From assembly GCF_015550425.1 (NCBI RefSeq), contig NZ_JADNAT010000005.1, positions 2,275 through 66,274 on the forward strand: a DNA stretch of 64,000 nt, given 5' to 3'. Shown one piece after another: positions 26,963 to 35,583 of the stretch (within the stretch, counting starts at the first letter, position 1; each line of letters starts with the position of its first letter). Source of the stretch: Clostridium sp. 1001275B_160808_H3. GTDB taxonomy: Bacteria > Bacillota > Clostridia > Clostridiales > Clostridiaceae. The translations under genes were made by a program, and so were the position numbers. The notes beneath the pieces were generated by a model. The model worked only from the letters and a program-made list of their open reading frames with translations, was not told the DNA's origin and searched no databases.

Positions 26963-27033
26963 TTAGGAACCTAAATATTTTTGTTAACATTTATGGAAAT
27001 AGTAGCATATACTAAAATTAGTTAGGTACCTAA
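26963..27033 (+). promoter_or_regulatory. marR promoter with two operator palindromes
   Basis: The perfect 12-base palindromes TTAGGAACCTAA (26963-26974) and TTAGGTACCTAA (27022-27033), 59 bases apart, flank a promoter (TTAACA, 18 bases, TATACT at about 27009-27014). They differ only in the two central bases. Their position upstream of -35 and at the transcription start indicates autorepression by the MarR protein encoded immediately downstream. Confidence 0.8.
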
Positions 27034-27062
27034 GTAATTTAAAATAGTTTGGAGGAATTAAA

Positions 27063-27599
27063 ATGACAGATAAAAATTCAAGTGAATTATATGATGCTAT
27101 GCAAAAGTTAAATAGATATATGCACAGAAGTAGACATAAAGCAATGAAATCAAAAGATGGGATTCATCATGGGAAAATGATGTTATTAGCTTTAATTTCA
27201 GAAAATGATGGAATTATACAAAGAGATTTAGCAGAAATGATTGATATGAGACCATCATCAATGACAGAAATGCTTTCTAGTTTAGAAAAGAATTCATTAA
27301 TTAAACGTGAGCAAGATGAAAAGGATCGTAGAATTATGCATGTTTATTTAACTGAAGCTGGAAAGTCATCATTAGAAGAAGTTGAAAATATAAATGATAA
27401 TTTATCAAATTCAATATTTAATTGCTTAACTGTTGAAGAAAAAGAAAAAATGTTAGGTATTATAAACAAAGTAAATAAGAATCTTGAATCACTAAATAAT
27501 ATAGGTGAGGATGATGACAAGTGTGGAGAGGGGCATCATGGACATAGTTGCAATCATAGAAAATGTGGAGCAGGAAGATGTCACCATCATCATGGATAA
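27063..27599 (+). CDS. MarR-family regulator with His/Cys-rich tail
   Basis: A 178-residue winged-helix protein. The MarR core (about 1-145) shows QRDLAEMIDMRPSSMTEMLSSLEKN as the recognition region and KREQDEKDRRIMHVYLTEAGK as the wing. The last 30 residues are extraordinary: acidic (GEDDDK), then 4 Cys and 9 His (KCGEGHHGHSCNHRKC..RCHHHHG). Most MarR proteins end before this, so the tail may bind zinc, copper or nickel. TTTGGAGG precedes the ATG. Two TTAGGnnCCTAA operators lie upstream. A decayed ABC-transporter fragment follows, the usual partner of such regulators. Confidence 0.9.
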   Translation: MTDKNSSELYDAMQKLNRYMHRSRHKAMKSKDGIHHGKMMLLALISENDGIIQRDLAEMIDMRPSSMTEMLSSLEKNSLIKREQDEKDRRIMHVYLTEAGKSSLEEVENINDNLSNSIFNCLTVEEKEKMLGIINKVNKNLESLNNIGEDDDKCGEGHHGHSCNHRKCGAGRCHHHHG

Positions 27600-27651
27600 A
27601 AGAAAATTTATTATAGTTTAGTAAAAATAACTATAGATGGAATTATAAAAT

Positions 27652-27825
27652 ACTATTGTAGGAGATCGTGGAATTAAGTTATCAGAAAGAGAAAAGCAAC
27701 TTATACCTATTGCTAGAGTAATTTTAAAAAATCCTAAAATTATAATTTTAAATGTAGCAACATCTTCTTTAGATTCTGTTTCTGAAATGTATATACAAAA
27801 AGCTTTAGTTTCACTATTAATTTAA
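27652..27825 (+). pseudogene. Remnant of an ABC transporter ATPase domain
   Basis: An open stretch without start codon translates to [20 protein letters not shown]..., ending at TAA 27823-27825. It aligns with the signature-to-Walker-B part of an exporter ATPase, (T)VGERGxxLSGGxxQR..ARA.L..P.ILILDEATSSLD. Here LSGGQ has become LSERE and LILDEATS has become IILNVATS, so key residues are lost. It is probably the tail of a former exporter gene controlled by the preceding MarR. Confidence 0.8.
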
Positions 27826-27958
27826 AAAAGCCTAAGTTATAAATTGAATTCATTATTTAAAATTTATAATATGCAGAGAAAATTTTTAAAAAGTTGACGT
27901 GAAATGCCTTTTTATTTATAATTTCAGTAGTATTAAAGTTTATAAGGAGAAATAGCTA

Positions 27959-28597
27959 ATGACAAACTTGGATTTTATTTATAATCGTAAAAGTATAAGA
28001 CAGTTTAAGGACATACCAGTAAAAAAGGAAGATATATTAGAAATAATAAAGGCTGGGACTTATGCACCATCTCCAAAGCATCAACAAAACTGGCACTTTG
28101 TTGTATTACAGAATAAAGAAGTAATAGATGAAGTAGCTAATATAGTTACTAAAAGCCATGAAAGAATTGGACAACTTGCAAAAAATGAAAAAGATTTTAA
28201 AAGACATATGAGTGTAATAAACTATTATACATGTTTTAAAAATGCACCTGTTGTGATATTAGTATATGGTAGTGAATATAAAATGATAGAATATAAGATA
28301 TTAAAAGAAAATAATGCACCAAAAGAAGTTTTAGATGTATTATTATCACCACAATCAGCAGCTCAAGGAATAGGAGCAGCAGTGGAAAATATATTGCTTG
28401 CAGCAACAGAAATGGGATATGGAACTTGTTACATGACAGGACCTACACATGCAAAAAGTGAAATTGAAAGTTTAATTAACTTTAATAAAGATGGTTACGA
28501 GCTTATGTCTATGGTCGCTTTAGGTGTACCTGAGGATAATACTCCAAAACAGCCACCACGTAAAGCATTAGAAGAAGTTGTAACATTTATAGATTAA
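27959..28597 (+). CDS. Nitroreductase-family protein
   Basis: A 212-residue FMN-dependent oxidoreductase fold. The N-terminal RKSIRQF phosphate-binding motif is followed by APSPKHQQNWHFVVLQ, then SAAQGIGAAVENILLAATEMGYGTCYMTGP and a GxPxD-like VALGVPEDNTP near the end. These enzymes reduce nitro compounds, quinones or enones with NAD(P)H; the natural substrate here is unknown. AAGGAG stands before the ATG. Single gene with its own terminator. Confidence 0.9.
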   Translation: MTNLDFIYNRKSIRQFKDIPVKKEDILEIIKAGTYAPSPKHQQNWHFVVLQNKEVIDEVANIVTKSHERIGQLAKNEKDFKRHMSVINYYTCFKNAPVVILVYGSEYKMIEYKILKENNAPKEVLDVLLSPQSAAQGIGAAVENILLAATEMGYGTCYMTGPTHAKSEIESLINFNKDGYELMSMVALGVPEDNTPKQPPRKALEEVVTFID

Positions 28598-28601
28598 TCA
28601 C

Positions 28602-28632
28602 AAAGGGGCTAACGAAACGTGAGCCCCTTTTA
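28602..28632. terminator. GC-rich terminator (GGGGCT/AGCCCC type)
   Basis: AAAGGGGCT pairs with AGCCCCTTTT, and the inner ACG/CGT closes an AAA loop. It lies between convergent genes. Closely similar hairpins occur at 30478-30506 and 56207-56236. Confidence 0.9.
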
Positions 28633-28662
28633 AAAAAAATTATTATTTAAGATTTATTATTT

Positions 28663-29310
28663 TTACGATTCTGGCATATTTTTAATAAGTTTTATTATAT
28701 AACTTAGAGTATAAAAATCTCTATCTAATTCATTAGTAATATAATTTAACCCTTTAATTAATGTTTCTTCATTAAAGTTTTCTAAAAGAATCATAATGTT
28801 TAAGTAATTAAGATCCCCATCTTTTGTGTCTAGAATTCTTGAAGCTTTTATGTATTTATTATTGAAAGTATTAAAAGCTGTATTTTTAAGTTCTTCACTT
28901 ATTTCTATTTTAGGCATTTCATCAAAAATTCTTATTTCAGGATTATTAATATCTAAATTTTTAGCTTTACTTACATCTGTTGATACAAATATAGTATTTA
29001 TAAATTTTGCATCTTTAAAGTCAACATCTTGTAATTTAACGGAGTCAAATATGGTGTTTTCAAAGATTGCATTTTTAAAATTACTCTTTCTAAAATTTGT
29101 TCCTATAAATTCAGACCATTTAAAACTACATTTCATAAAGCTAGATGATTTAAAGTGTGCTCCTCTAAAATTTACATAATCAAAGTTTGAACCAGCAAAA
29201 TTACAGTTATAGCAATTACTTTTTTCAAGATTTTGATACATAAAGTTCTTATCTTTCTTTTCTATATTATTATAATGAAAATTTCTTTTTGTGTTTTGGT
29301 TTACAGCCAT
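28663..29310 (-). CDS. Pentapeptide-repeat protein
   Basis: A 215-residue protein. Residues of about 40-110 form pentapeptide repeats (A/C/S-x-F-x-x style: NCYNCNFAGSNFDYVNF, SSSFMKCSFKWSEFIG, and so on), which fold as a right-handed square beta-helix. The C-terminal half is helical and unrecognised. Some pentapeptide proteins protect gyrase, but others have no known role, so no function is assigned. The frame opens further out at 29385; GGAGG six bases before the ATG at 29310 decides the start. Confidence 0.85.
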   Translation of the reverse strand: MAVNQNTKRNFHYNNIEKKDKNFMYQNLEKSNCYNCNFAGSNFDYVNFRGAHFKSSSFMKCSFKWSEFIGTNFRKSNFKNAIFENTIFDSVKLQDVDFKDAKFINTIFVSTDVSKAKNLDINNPEIRIFDEMPKIEISEELKNTAFNTFNNKYIKASRILDTKDGDLNYLNIMILLENFNEETLIKGLNYITNELDRDFYTLSYIIKLIKNMPES

Positions 29311-29450
29311 TATTGCCTCCATCTTAATCCATTTGGATAAATTAAATTGTATTTTAGATTTATTTAGTCTAGTTAATATTATCATACTGGTAAGATTATT
29401 ACTAATAAATAATGTAGATATAGGTTTACTTTAAATATCAGGCAATATTA

Positions 29451-30272
29451 TTATACATATTTTCTTATTGCTTTAGCGACACCTGCATTTGTATTAGATT
29501 CCGTAACAAATGTTGCAGATTCTTTAACTTTATCAATAGCATTTCCCATTGCAACCCCAACTTCAGCAAACTCAATCATAGAAAGATCATTTTCACTATC
29601 ACCAATACACATAACTTCACTTCTATCTAAGTCTAAATATTTTGTAAGATATTGTACAGCCTCTCCTTTAGAACTACCTTTTTTCATAATCTCAAAATTA
29701 TCATTCCAAGAAGAAACTATTTCTAAGTTAGGACATTTTTCTTTGAGTTCCTCTTTAGCTTTTAATAGCTTAGCAGTATCATTTTTTTCTATGCAGACTC
29801 CTTTTAAAATTTGACCATCATATAATTTATAAATATCATGAATATTATCTAAAACCTCTAATTTAATTTTATCTTCATCTTTAAGTGTTTTATTTAATAT
29901 TTTATAAATATTATTTTCAGGTAAATCTTCCATAGAAACAATTCCAAAATTAGCTGTTAAATATGAAAATAAATTATATTTTTTAGAAATTTCTAGGAAA
30001 CTTTCAGCATCATCAATATTTAAAGGATTATTATATATTTCTTTTCCATCACTACCACCAATAAATGCACCATTAGAAGCAATAATAGGCGTAGTTAATC
30101 CTATTAAGTCGGAATAAAGCTTAGCACAGTTATAAACCCTTCCTGTAGTAATTGCAACATGAACACCTTTGTTTATGGCATATTTAATTGCATTTTTATC
30201 TTCCTCTGAAACATTATGTTGATCCATTAAAAGTGTTCCATCCATGTCAATGCATATAAGTTTAATACTCAT
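29451..30272 (-). CDS. Cof-type HAD phosphatase
   Basis: A 273-residue HAD hydrolase of the Cof/IIB class. DMDGTLLMD gives the nucleophile Asp, TTGR motif II, a Lys motif III lies in the SSKGEAV region, and CIGDSENDLSM is motif IV. A C2 cap lies between roughly 85 and 195. Members dephosphorylate sugar phosphates, flavin precursors or pyridoxal phosphate; the substrate is not readable here. GAAGG precedes the ATG. Single gene. Confidence 0.9.
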   Translation of the reverse strand: MSIKLICIDMDGTLLMDQHNVSEEDKNAIKYAINKGVHVAITTGRVYNCAKLYSDLIGLTTPIIASNGAFIGGSDGKEIYNNPLNIDDAESFLEISKKYNLFSYLTANFGIVSMEDLPENNIYKILNKTLKDEDKIKLEVLDNIHDIYKLYDGQILKGVCIEKNDTAKLLKAKEELKEKCPNLEIVSSWNDNFEIMKKGSSKGEAVQYLTKYLDLDRSEVMCIGDSENDLSMIEFAEVGVAMGNAIDKVKESATFVTESNTNAGVAKAIRKYV

Positions 30273-30477
30273 AATAAAACCTTCTTCCTAAGTAAAATAA
30301 TATAGTTATTATATACCTTTCTTGTTTAAACTAGAAATAAGTATTTTAAATGTTAATCATAAAATAAGTTTATATATTAATAGTATGCCATAATAGAAGT
30401 TTATTTAAATAATGATCTTGAAAATTCAAAATTTGAAGTTTTGATACCGATAAGAAAGAAATAGAGATTAAATAAGC

Positions 30478-30506
30478 AAAGGGAGTCGCGTTTCGCGACC
30501 CCGTTT
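30478..30506 (-). terminator. GC-rich terminator after the HxlR gene
   Basis: On the minus strand, GGGGTCGCG pairs with CGCGACTCCC around AAA, then TTTG. It belongs to the same hairpin type as 28602-28632 and 56207-56236. The rest of the 240-base gap up to the HAD gene shows only AT-rich promoter-like sequence. Confidence 0.8.
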
Positions 30507-30513
30507 CTAGTTA

Positions 30514-30849
30514 TTAGGTATCCACATTTTTAAAGTAATTAATTTTATAGTCAGCCCCCCATTCAAGCATAGAATCTAATATAGGTTTTAAACTATGTCC
30601 AAGTTCTGTTAAAGTATATTCAACTCTTGGTGGAACTTCAGCGTAAACTTTTCTGATTAATAGCCCACTTTCTTCCATTGAGCGGAGGTTTGAAGTTAGA
30701 ACTTTTTGGGTTATAGTACCTAAAGATTTTTTTAATTCCCCAAATCTTTTTGTTCCAGTAAGTAAATCACGTATAATCAATACCTTCCACTTATCTCCAA
30801 TAAGTTGTAGTGTAACTTCAACAGGACAAGTCGGTAGTTCTTTATTCAT
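30514..30849 (-). CDS. HxlR-family transcriptional regulator
   Basis: A 111-residue winged-helix regulator. CPVEVTLQLIGDKWKVLIIRDLLTG is the family start, with a Cys near the N-terminus (CPVE) where redox-sensing members carry theirs. RFGELKKSLGTITQKVLTSNLRSMEESGLLIRKVYAEVPPRVEYTLT is the DNA-binding region and wing. The frame extends to a TTG at 30870; GGGGGATG favours the ATG at 30849. It diverges from a flavin-oxidase-like gene, with two palindromes in between. It probably represses that gene and itself in response to reactive electrophiles, by analogy with YodB/HypR. Confidence 0.9.
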   Translation of the reverse strand: MNKELPTCPVEVTLQLIGDKWKVLIIRDLLTGTKRFGELKKSLGTITQKVLTSNLRSMEESGLLIRKVYAEVPPRVEYTLTELGHSLKPILDSMLEWGADYKINYFKNVDT

Positions 30850-30869
30850 ATAATGTACATCCCCCTTCA

Positions 30870-30907
30870 ATAGTATCTAAATAGATACTATAGCACTTTC
30901 AAGTGCT
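30870..30907. promoter_or_regulatory. Paired operator palindromes between hxlR and the divergent oxidase gene
   Basis: A 22-base palindrome with 10-base arms ATAGTATCTA/TAGATACTAT around AA (30870-30891) is followed directly by a second, AGCACTT/AAGTGCT around TC (30892-30907). They occupy the divergent control region and are the natural sites for the HxlR protein. Confidence 0.8.
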
Positions 30908-30986
30908 TACTATACAATTGATATTATTGAATTTATTATTATATTGCAAGGAAAAATTATAATAAATTAATGGGGGTTAATTTAAG

Positions 30987-31391
30987 ATGAATGAAGTAGT
31001 AGAATTTTTAAAAGAAAATGCAGTTCAATATTTTGCAACTGTAGGTTTAGATGGAAAGGCGAAAGTACGTCCATTTCAATTTATGCTTGAAAAGGAAGGA
31101 AAGCTATATTTTTGTACAAATAATAAAAAGGATGTGTTTAATGAAATTAAGAATAATCCTTATGTAGAAGTATGTGCATCTAGCCCTAAATTTGAGTGGC
31201 TTAGACTAAATGGGAAAGTAGTATTTTCAAATGATTTAGATATAAAAAGGGAAGTTATAGAATCTAGCAGCCTTGTTAAATCCTTATATAAAAATGCTGA
31301 AAATCCAATTTTCGAAATATTTTATCTTCAAGAAGTTAAGGCTGTAATATCAGATTTTTCAGGAAATCCACCAAGAGAATATAATTTATAA
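30987..31391 (+). CDS. Pyridoxamine 5'-phosphate oxidase-like flavin protein
   Basis: A 134-residue split-barrel flavin-binding protein of the PNPOx-like class. VQYFATVGLDGKAKVRPFQFMLEKEGKLYFCTNNKKDVFNEIKNNP is the typical N-terminal half, and EWLRLNGKVVF follows. The true vitamin B6 oxidase is longer (over 200 residues), so this is one of the short general flavin, F420 or heme-binding relatives. Its divergent HxlR neighbour suggests induction by an electrophile or oxidant. GGGGGTTAATTTAAG leads to the ATG. Confidence 0.87.
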   Translation: MNEVVEFLKENAVQYFATVGLDGKAKVRPFQFMLEKEGKLYFCTNNKKDVFNEIKNNPYVEVCASSPKFEWLRLNGKVVFSNDLDIKREVIESSSLVKSLYKNAENPIFEIFYLQEVKAVISDFSGNPPREYNL

Positions 31392-31409
31392 AACTAATAA
31401 ATAGTAATA

Positions 31410-31456
31410 AAAGCTCCTTAATCATATTTTAATATATGTTTTAAGGAGCTTTTTTG
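31410..31456 (+). terminator. Terminator after the PNPOx-like gene
   Basis: AAGCTCCTTAA pairs with TTAAGGAGCTT, with an inner AT-rich arm, then TTTTTT. Confidence 0.9.
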
Positions 31457-31669
31457 ATTTTTATAATATTTAATGATTAGTATGAATTTGAAAGATTAAT
31501 TATTATATGATTATTTTAATATTATCAGTATTTTGAAGATAAGCAATTACAATCTGAAGTTGATAGTAAGGAGACAAGCATGGATTTAATATATAAAATT
31601 GATTTAAGTTATAGATAATAGAGTATAATTTGTCTATATTAACAATATTTAAGAAGGAGGAAAATTTAA

Positions 31670-33376
31670 ATGAAAAAGTATAAAGCAATAATAATGTTTA
31701 GAACATTTTTATCAATGATAATTAATCCAATATTTGTAATAGTATATTTGATATCACTATATGAATTTTATACTTTGTGTAGATTTGGAAGAGTTGATCA
31801 TAATATTACAATTTTATTTATATGTATGTTATTCTTTTTGGCTTGTATTATTTATTTAATTGACATGACTAGGCGGAGATACATGATTTCTTCAGGGCGT
31901 ATTATAGATAATTATATATTTTACAGTGATAGTATAATAATTTTAAAAGATACAGAAATAAGATTTGATTTTGAAGAAATTAAATTGTTTAAAATAAACA
32001 ATAAATATGCTTATATAGAATTTAAAAATAGAGAAATTTTAATTTTAAATATGAGGAATAAGACTCCTTATGAAATAAAAAATATAAGGGACTCTATAAA
32101 TAATTATGTAAGTACATTGAATAAATCTTCTTTAAAAACAATTTGGACATATATAGCAATAATTATTATAGTTATTACAACATTATTTTATGGGGCAAAA
32201 ATATATCATAGTGCAACCAACTTTAGAGGAAAACTTTCATGGGTTTTATATGATTTAGGTCATAAAAAAGAAATAAAACTAGAACATAATAATATTTATG
32301 AAGATGGTATAGAAGGCCTATTTAATGATATTAATGACAAGCTTCATATGCCAGAAACTTTATATCTTTCTGATGACTTTAGTCTTGAGTTTGATTCGGA
32401 AGGAAGAATTCAGTCTTTTTATTGCTTTCTTTATGGAAAGAATGATAAAGATGAATTAGAAAGTTATTTAATTTCGTATGACAGTAATAAGTCTAAAAAG
32501 ATAAGTATATCTTTAAATGGATATGTTAATGCAGATTTTAATGAGGATAAGCTTCTAAAACCATTAATTAATACATTGAAGGTTGTTACGCTTAAAGATA
32601 CAGTAAGTAAATGGAATGAAAATAAGTTTGGAATTCTTTATTATGGGAAAAGAAGCTTTGGTTTTAATAAAGAAGGGGTTGTTTATATAGATAAAGAGGG
32701 CAATACAAAGTTACCATATGAAATAAATTCTGAAATAATAGGATATACAGTTTCAGTATATGTTCCAGGAAAAGAGGATATATATACTCCTGTTAGATAT
32801 AACTTAGTAGAAGATTTAAATAATATAAAAGGTGATAAGCTAAATAAAACTGAAAATAGAAAACCTGTGAGTACAGCAAATAGTGAAGATAAAGAATTCT
32901 ATTTATCCGACAGTACTGGATATAAATTAAGAGTTGTTGGGGCAGCAGCAGGTAGTAGATTTTATTCTTTAGAAGGAACTAAGGATGGGGGAGCTACATG
33001 GGATATTATAAATGAAGATCCATTTATGGGAAGAGGTGGAGGAGCATCAGGAGTAGCCTTTATAAATGAGAAGCTTGGATTTATAGCTTTATCGCATAGT
33101 GGTGGTAGTTATGGTGAACTATATCGTACTGAAGATGGAGGTTTATCTTTTGAAGTAATTAATCTTCCTAAGATAGATGTAACTCTTAATGATGGAAGTG
33201 TTATTTCTGTATTTGATTTTCCTGAAATGCCTTATGAAGAAAATGGACCTTTAAATGTATTAGTTGGTCAAGGTGCTGATGGAGATTATAATGGGAATTC
33301 TAGTGCATTATATCAATCAAAGGATAGTGGAATAACATGGGAATATATTGAGGAAGTTAAGAAAGCAAGAGAATAA
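31670..33376 (+). CDS. Membrane protein with Asp-box repeats
   Basis: A 568-residue protein I do not recognise as a whole. Two hydrophobic segments lie at about residues 10-65, separated by a short loop. A PH-like cytoplasmic stretch (80-150) follows, with a third transmembrane segment at about 160-178. The rest is an extracellular region. The C-terminal 150 residues carry three Asp-box-like motifs (TKDGGATWDII, TEDGGLSFEVI, SKDSGITWEYI), typical of sialidase-like or BNR beta-propellers. Only one side of a propeller is present, so it may be partial or bind ligand rather than act as an enzyme. AAGGAGG precedes the ATG. Confidence 0.65.
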   Translation: MKKYKAIIMFRTFLSMIINPIFVIVYLISLYEFYTLCRFGRVDHNITILFICMLFFLACIIYLIDMTRRRYMISSGRIIDNYIFYSDSIIILKDTEIRFDFEEIKLFKINNKYAYIEFKNREILILNMRNKTPYEIKNIRDSINNYVSTLNKSSLKTIWTYIAIIIIVITTLFYGAKIYHSATNFRGKLSWVLYDLGHKKEIKLEHNNIYEDGIEGLFNDINDKLHMPETLYLSDDFSLEFDSEGRIQSFYCFLYGKNDKDELESYLISYDSNKSKKISISLNGYVNADFNEDKLLKPLINTLKVVTLKDTVSKWNENKFGILYYGKRSFGFNKEGVVYIDKEGNTKLPYEINSEIIGYTVSVYVPGKEDIYTPVRYNLVEDLNNIKGDKLNKTENRKPVSTANSEDKEFYLSDSTGYKLRVVGAAAGSRFYSLEGTKDGGATWDIINEDPFMGRGGGASGVAFINEKLGFIALSHSGGSYGELYRTEDGGLSFEVINLPKIDVTLNDGSVISVFDFPEMPYEENGPLNVLVGQGADGDYNGNSSALYQSKDSGITWEYIEEVKKARE

Positions 33377-33449
33377 ATAATAAAAATATAGAAGTTTCTA
33401 AATAAAATGATATAATTTCAATAAAATATAAATTTTACGGAGGAGAAAT

Positions 33450-34466
33450 ATGCTTACAATTGGTTATATAGGAAATGGAAAAAGTACTAATAGATATCAT
33501 TTACCATTTGTTTTACAAAGAAAAAATATAAATGTAAAGACAATATATCAAAGAAATTCTAAAAATGAAGCTTGGGATAGAATAGAAGGAGTAAATTATA
33601 CATCTGACCTAGATGAATTATTAAATGATAAAGATATACAATTAATCGTAGTTTGTACAAGGCAAGATAGTCATTATAATTACGCAAAATTAGTATTGGA
33701 GCATAACAAGCATTGTTTAGTTGAAAAGCCATTTATGAAAACTTATGATGAAGCAAAAGAAATATTTGACTTAGCAAAGGAAAAAGGGCTAATAGTTCAA
33801 GCATATCAAAATAGAAGGTTTGATAGTGATTTTTTAACAGTTCAAAAGGTAATAGAAGAAGGTAAGCTTGGAGATTTGCTAGAGCTTGAGATGCATTTTG
33901 ATTATTATCGTCCAGAGGTGCCAGAATCAACTAATAGTTTTTCACCTTATGATTCATATTTATATGGTCATGCTTGTCATACATTGGATCAAGTTATAAG
34001 TTATTTTGGAGAGCCAGATAAAATTAATTATGATGTTAGACAATTACTAGGAACAGGCAGAATGAATGACTATTTTGATTTGGATTTATATTATGGAGTA
34101 TTAAAAGTATCTGTTAAATCTAGTTACTTTAGAATAAAAGAAAGACCTAGCTTTGTTTTATATGGCAAAAAAGGATGCTTTGTAAAAGAAACTAAAGATA
34201 GACAAGAAGAGCATTTAAAGATGTTTTATATGCCAACAAATAAGGACTTTGGAGTTGATACCTTTAATCATTATGGAACATTAACATATATGGATGATGA
34301 AGGAACAATCCATGAGGAAAAAGTTAAATCTGTTAATGGTGATTATGGAAGAGTATATGATGATTTATATGAAGCAATAGTAAATAATAAAAATAAAACT
34401 ATAACAGACGAGCAAACTTTATTGCAACTAAAAATATTAGAAGAGGGAATAAAGAATTTAAAGTAA
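33450..34466 (+). CDS. Gfo/Idh/MocA-family oxidoreductase
   Basis: A 338-residue NAD(P)-dependent dehydrogenase. The N-terminal Rossmann fold is GYIGNGKSTNRYHLPF, an atypical glycine motif. The EKP signature appears in CLVEKPFMKTYDEA, and the C-terminal half is the family alpha/beta dimer domain (GHACHTLDQVISYFGEPD with the catalytic His region). Members oxidise sugars, inositols or biliverdin-like compounds; the substrate is unknown. ACGGAGGAG precedes the ATG and a hairpin terminator follows. Confidence 0.9.
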   Translation: MLTIGYIGNGKSTNRYHLPFVLQRKNINVKTIYQRNSKNEAWDRIEGVNYTSDLDELLNDKDIQLIVVCTRQDSHYNYAKLVLEHNKHCLVEKPFMKTYDEAKEIFDLAKEKGLIVQAYQNRRFDSDFLTVQKVIEEGKLGDLLELEMHFDYYRPEVPESTNSFSPYDSYLYGHACHTLDQVISYFGEPDKINYDVRQLLGTGRMNDYFDLDLYYGVLKVSVKSSYFRIKERPSFVLYGKKGCFVKETKDRQEEHLKMFYMPTNKDFGVDTFNHYGTLTYMDDEGTIHEEKVKSVNGDYGRVYDDLYEAIVNNKNKTITDEQTLLQLKILEEGIKNLK

Positions 34467-34476
34467 GATAAATTGT

Positions 34477-34514
34477 AGATATCTTTAAATACATTAGATT
34501 AAAGATATCTTTTA
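34477..34514 (+). terminator. Terminator after the Gfo/Idh/MocA gene
   Basis: An 11-bp perfect stem AGATATCTTTA/TAAAGATATCT, then TTTACTTT. Confidence 0.75.
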
Positions 34515-34606
34515 CTTTAAATTTTATAGTATACATTCAGATAAATATGTGAATATATGGCTTTGAAGTTGTGAACTTATAAGTTAGTATGGAGGTGTAT
34601 GGTTAT

Positions 34607-35317
34607 ATGAAAGTTACATTAATTACAGGAGCAGCAAAAGGAATAGGATACCACTTAGCAGAAGGTTTTGCTGATAAAGGATTTAAAGTAATTGCAGTAG
34701 ATATTTTAGATGCTAAATATAATAATGAAAATATTGAATTTTATAAAGCAGATTTAAAAAATGAAAATGAAATAAAAGATGTTTTTGCTAAAGCAATTGA
34801 AAAATATGGAGCTATTCATATATTGATAAATAATGGAGCGATAAGTTCATATAGTAAATCAATATTTAATATTAACATAGAAGAATTCGATAATGTTATA
34901 AATACAAATTTAAGGGGAAGCTTTATTTGTTGCAAAGAATTTGTGAAAGCAAATAAGGGTCAAAGCTTTGGAAGAATTATAAATATAGCTTCAACTAGAT
35001 ATAATCAAAATGAATCAGATTGGGAAGCATATGGAGCATCAAAAGGTGGAATTGTTTCCTTAACTAATAGTTTAGTTATATCTTTATCAAATACACCGAT
35101 AACTGTAAATGCTATAAGCCCTGGATGGATACAAGTAGATAATTATGAATATCTTAGAGAAATAGACCATAAACAACATCCATCAGGTAGGGTAGGAAAG
35201 CCAAGTGATATATTAAGAACATGTTTGTTTTTATGTGAAGAAGAAAATGATTTTATAAATGGAGCAAATATTATCATAGATGGTGGAATGACAAAAAAGA
35301 TGATTTATGAAGAATAA
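34607..35317 (+). CDS. Short-chain dehydrogenase/reductase
   Basis: A 236-residue classical SDR. TGAAKGIGYHLAEGF is the cofactor motif, NNGAISSYSK is the NNAG variant, and the catalytic core is Ser/Thr near NIASTR with YGASKGG (Tyr-x-x-x-Lys). An SPGW motif follows, and the end is IIDGGMTKKM. The enzyme reduces or oxidises an alcohol/ketone with NAD(P). The frame opens at 34589; GGAGGTG lies upstream of the ATG at 34607, which begins the conserved fold. A family B repeat follows. Confidence 0.9.
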   Translation: MKVTLITGAAKGIGYHLAEGFADKGFKVIAVDILDAKYNNENIEFYKADLKNENEIKDVFAKAIEKYGAIHILINNGAISSYSKSIFNINIEEFDNVINTNLRGSFICCKEFVKANKGQSFGRIINIASTRYNQNESDWEAYGASKGGIVSLTNSLVISLSNTPITVNAISPGWIQVDNYEYLREIDHKQHPSGRVGKPSDILRTCLFLCEEENDFINGANIIIDGGMTKKMIYEE

Positions 35318-35320
35318 TTG

Positions 35321-35564
35321 TTATAAATTGCGACTTAAACATAATGATATGTATTAACTTTCCGATTTTTATATAATATCGAATACAATTCTAAATTTAA
35401 CTGTGTAAAGTGGCAGAATATAGTTGGCGAAGATAAATAGACTGTGGAATAAGCATATAGCGAGCAATTAGAAGCACTTGGCGAAGGAAGAACTACTAGG
35501 CCTTAGTTTTGCTTAACTATTTAGCTTATGGAACATATCTATTTATCGTAGCCTTTATATTTGT
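35321..35564 (+). repeat. Dispersed repeat, family B, copy 2
   Basis: The left block 35321-35384 matches 26710-26773 at all but about three of 64 positions. The middle block (35394-35422) and right block (35541-35564) also match. Between them this copy has about 110 extra bases, including AGCGAGCAATTAGAAGCA, that the other lacks. The right end is shared with a fragment at 11166-11200. It fills the gap between an SDR gene and the convergent GreA-like gene. Confidence 0.85.
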
Positions 35565-35583
35565 GCTACAGGCACTTTTGCTA

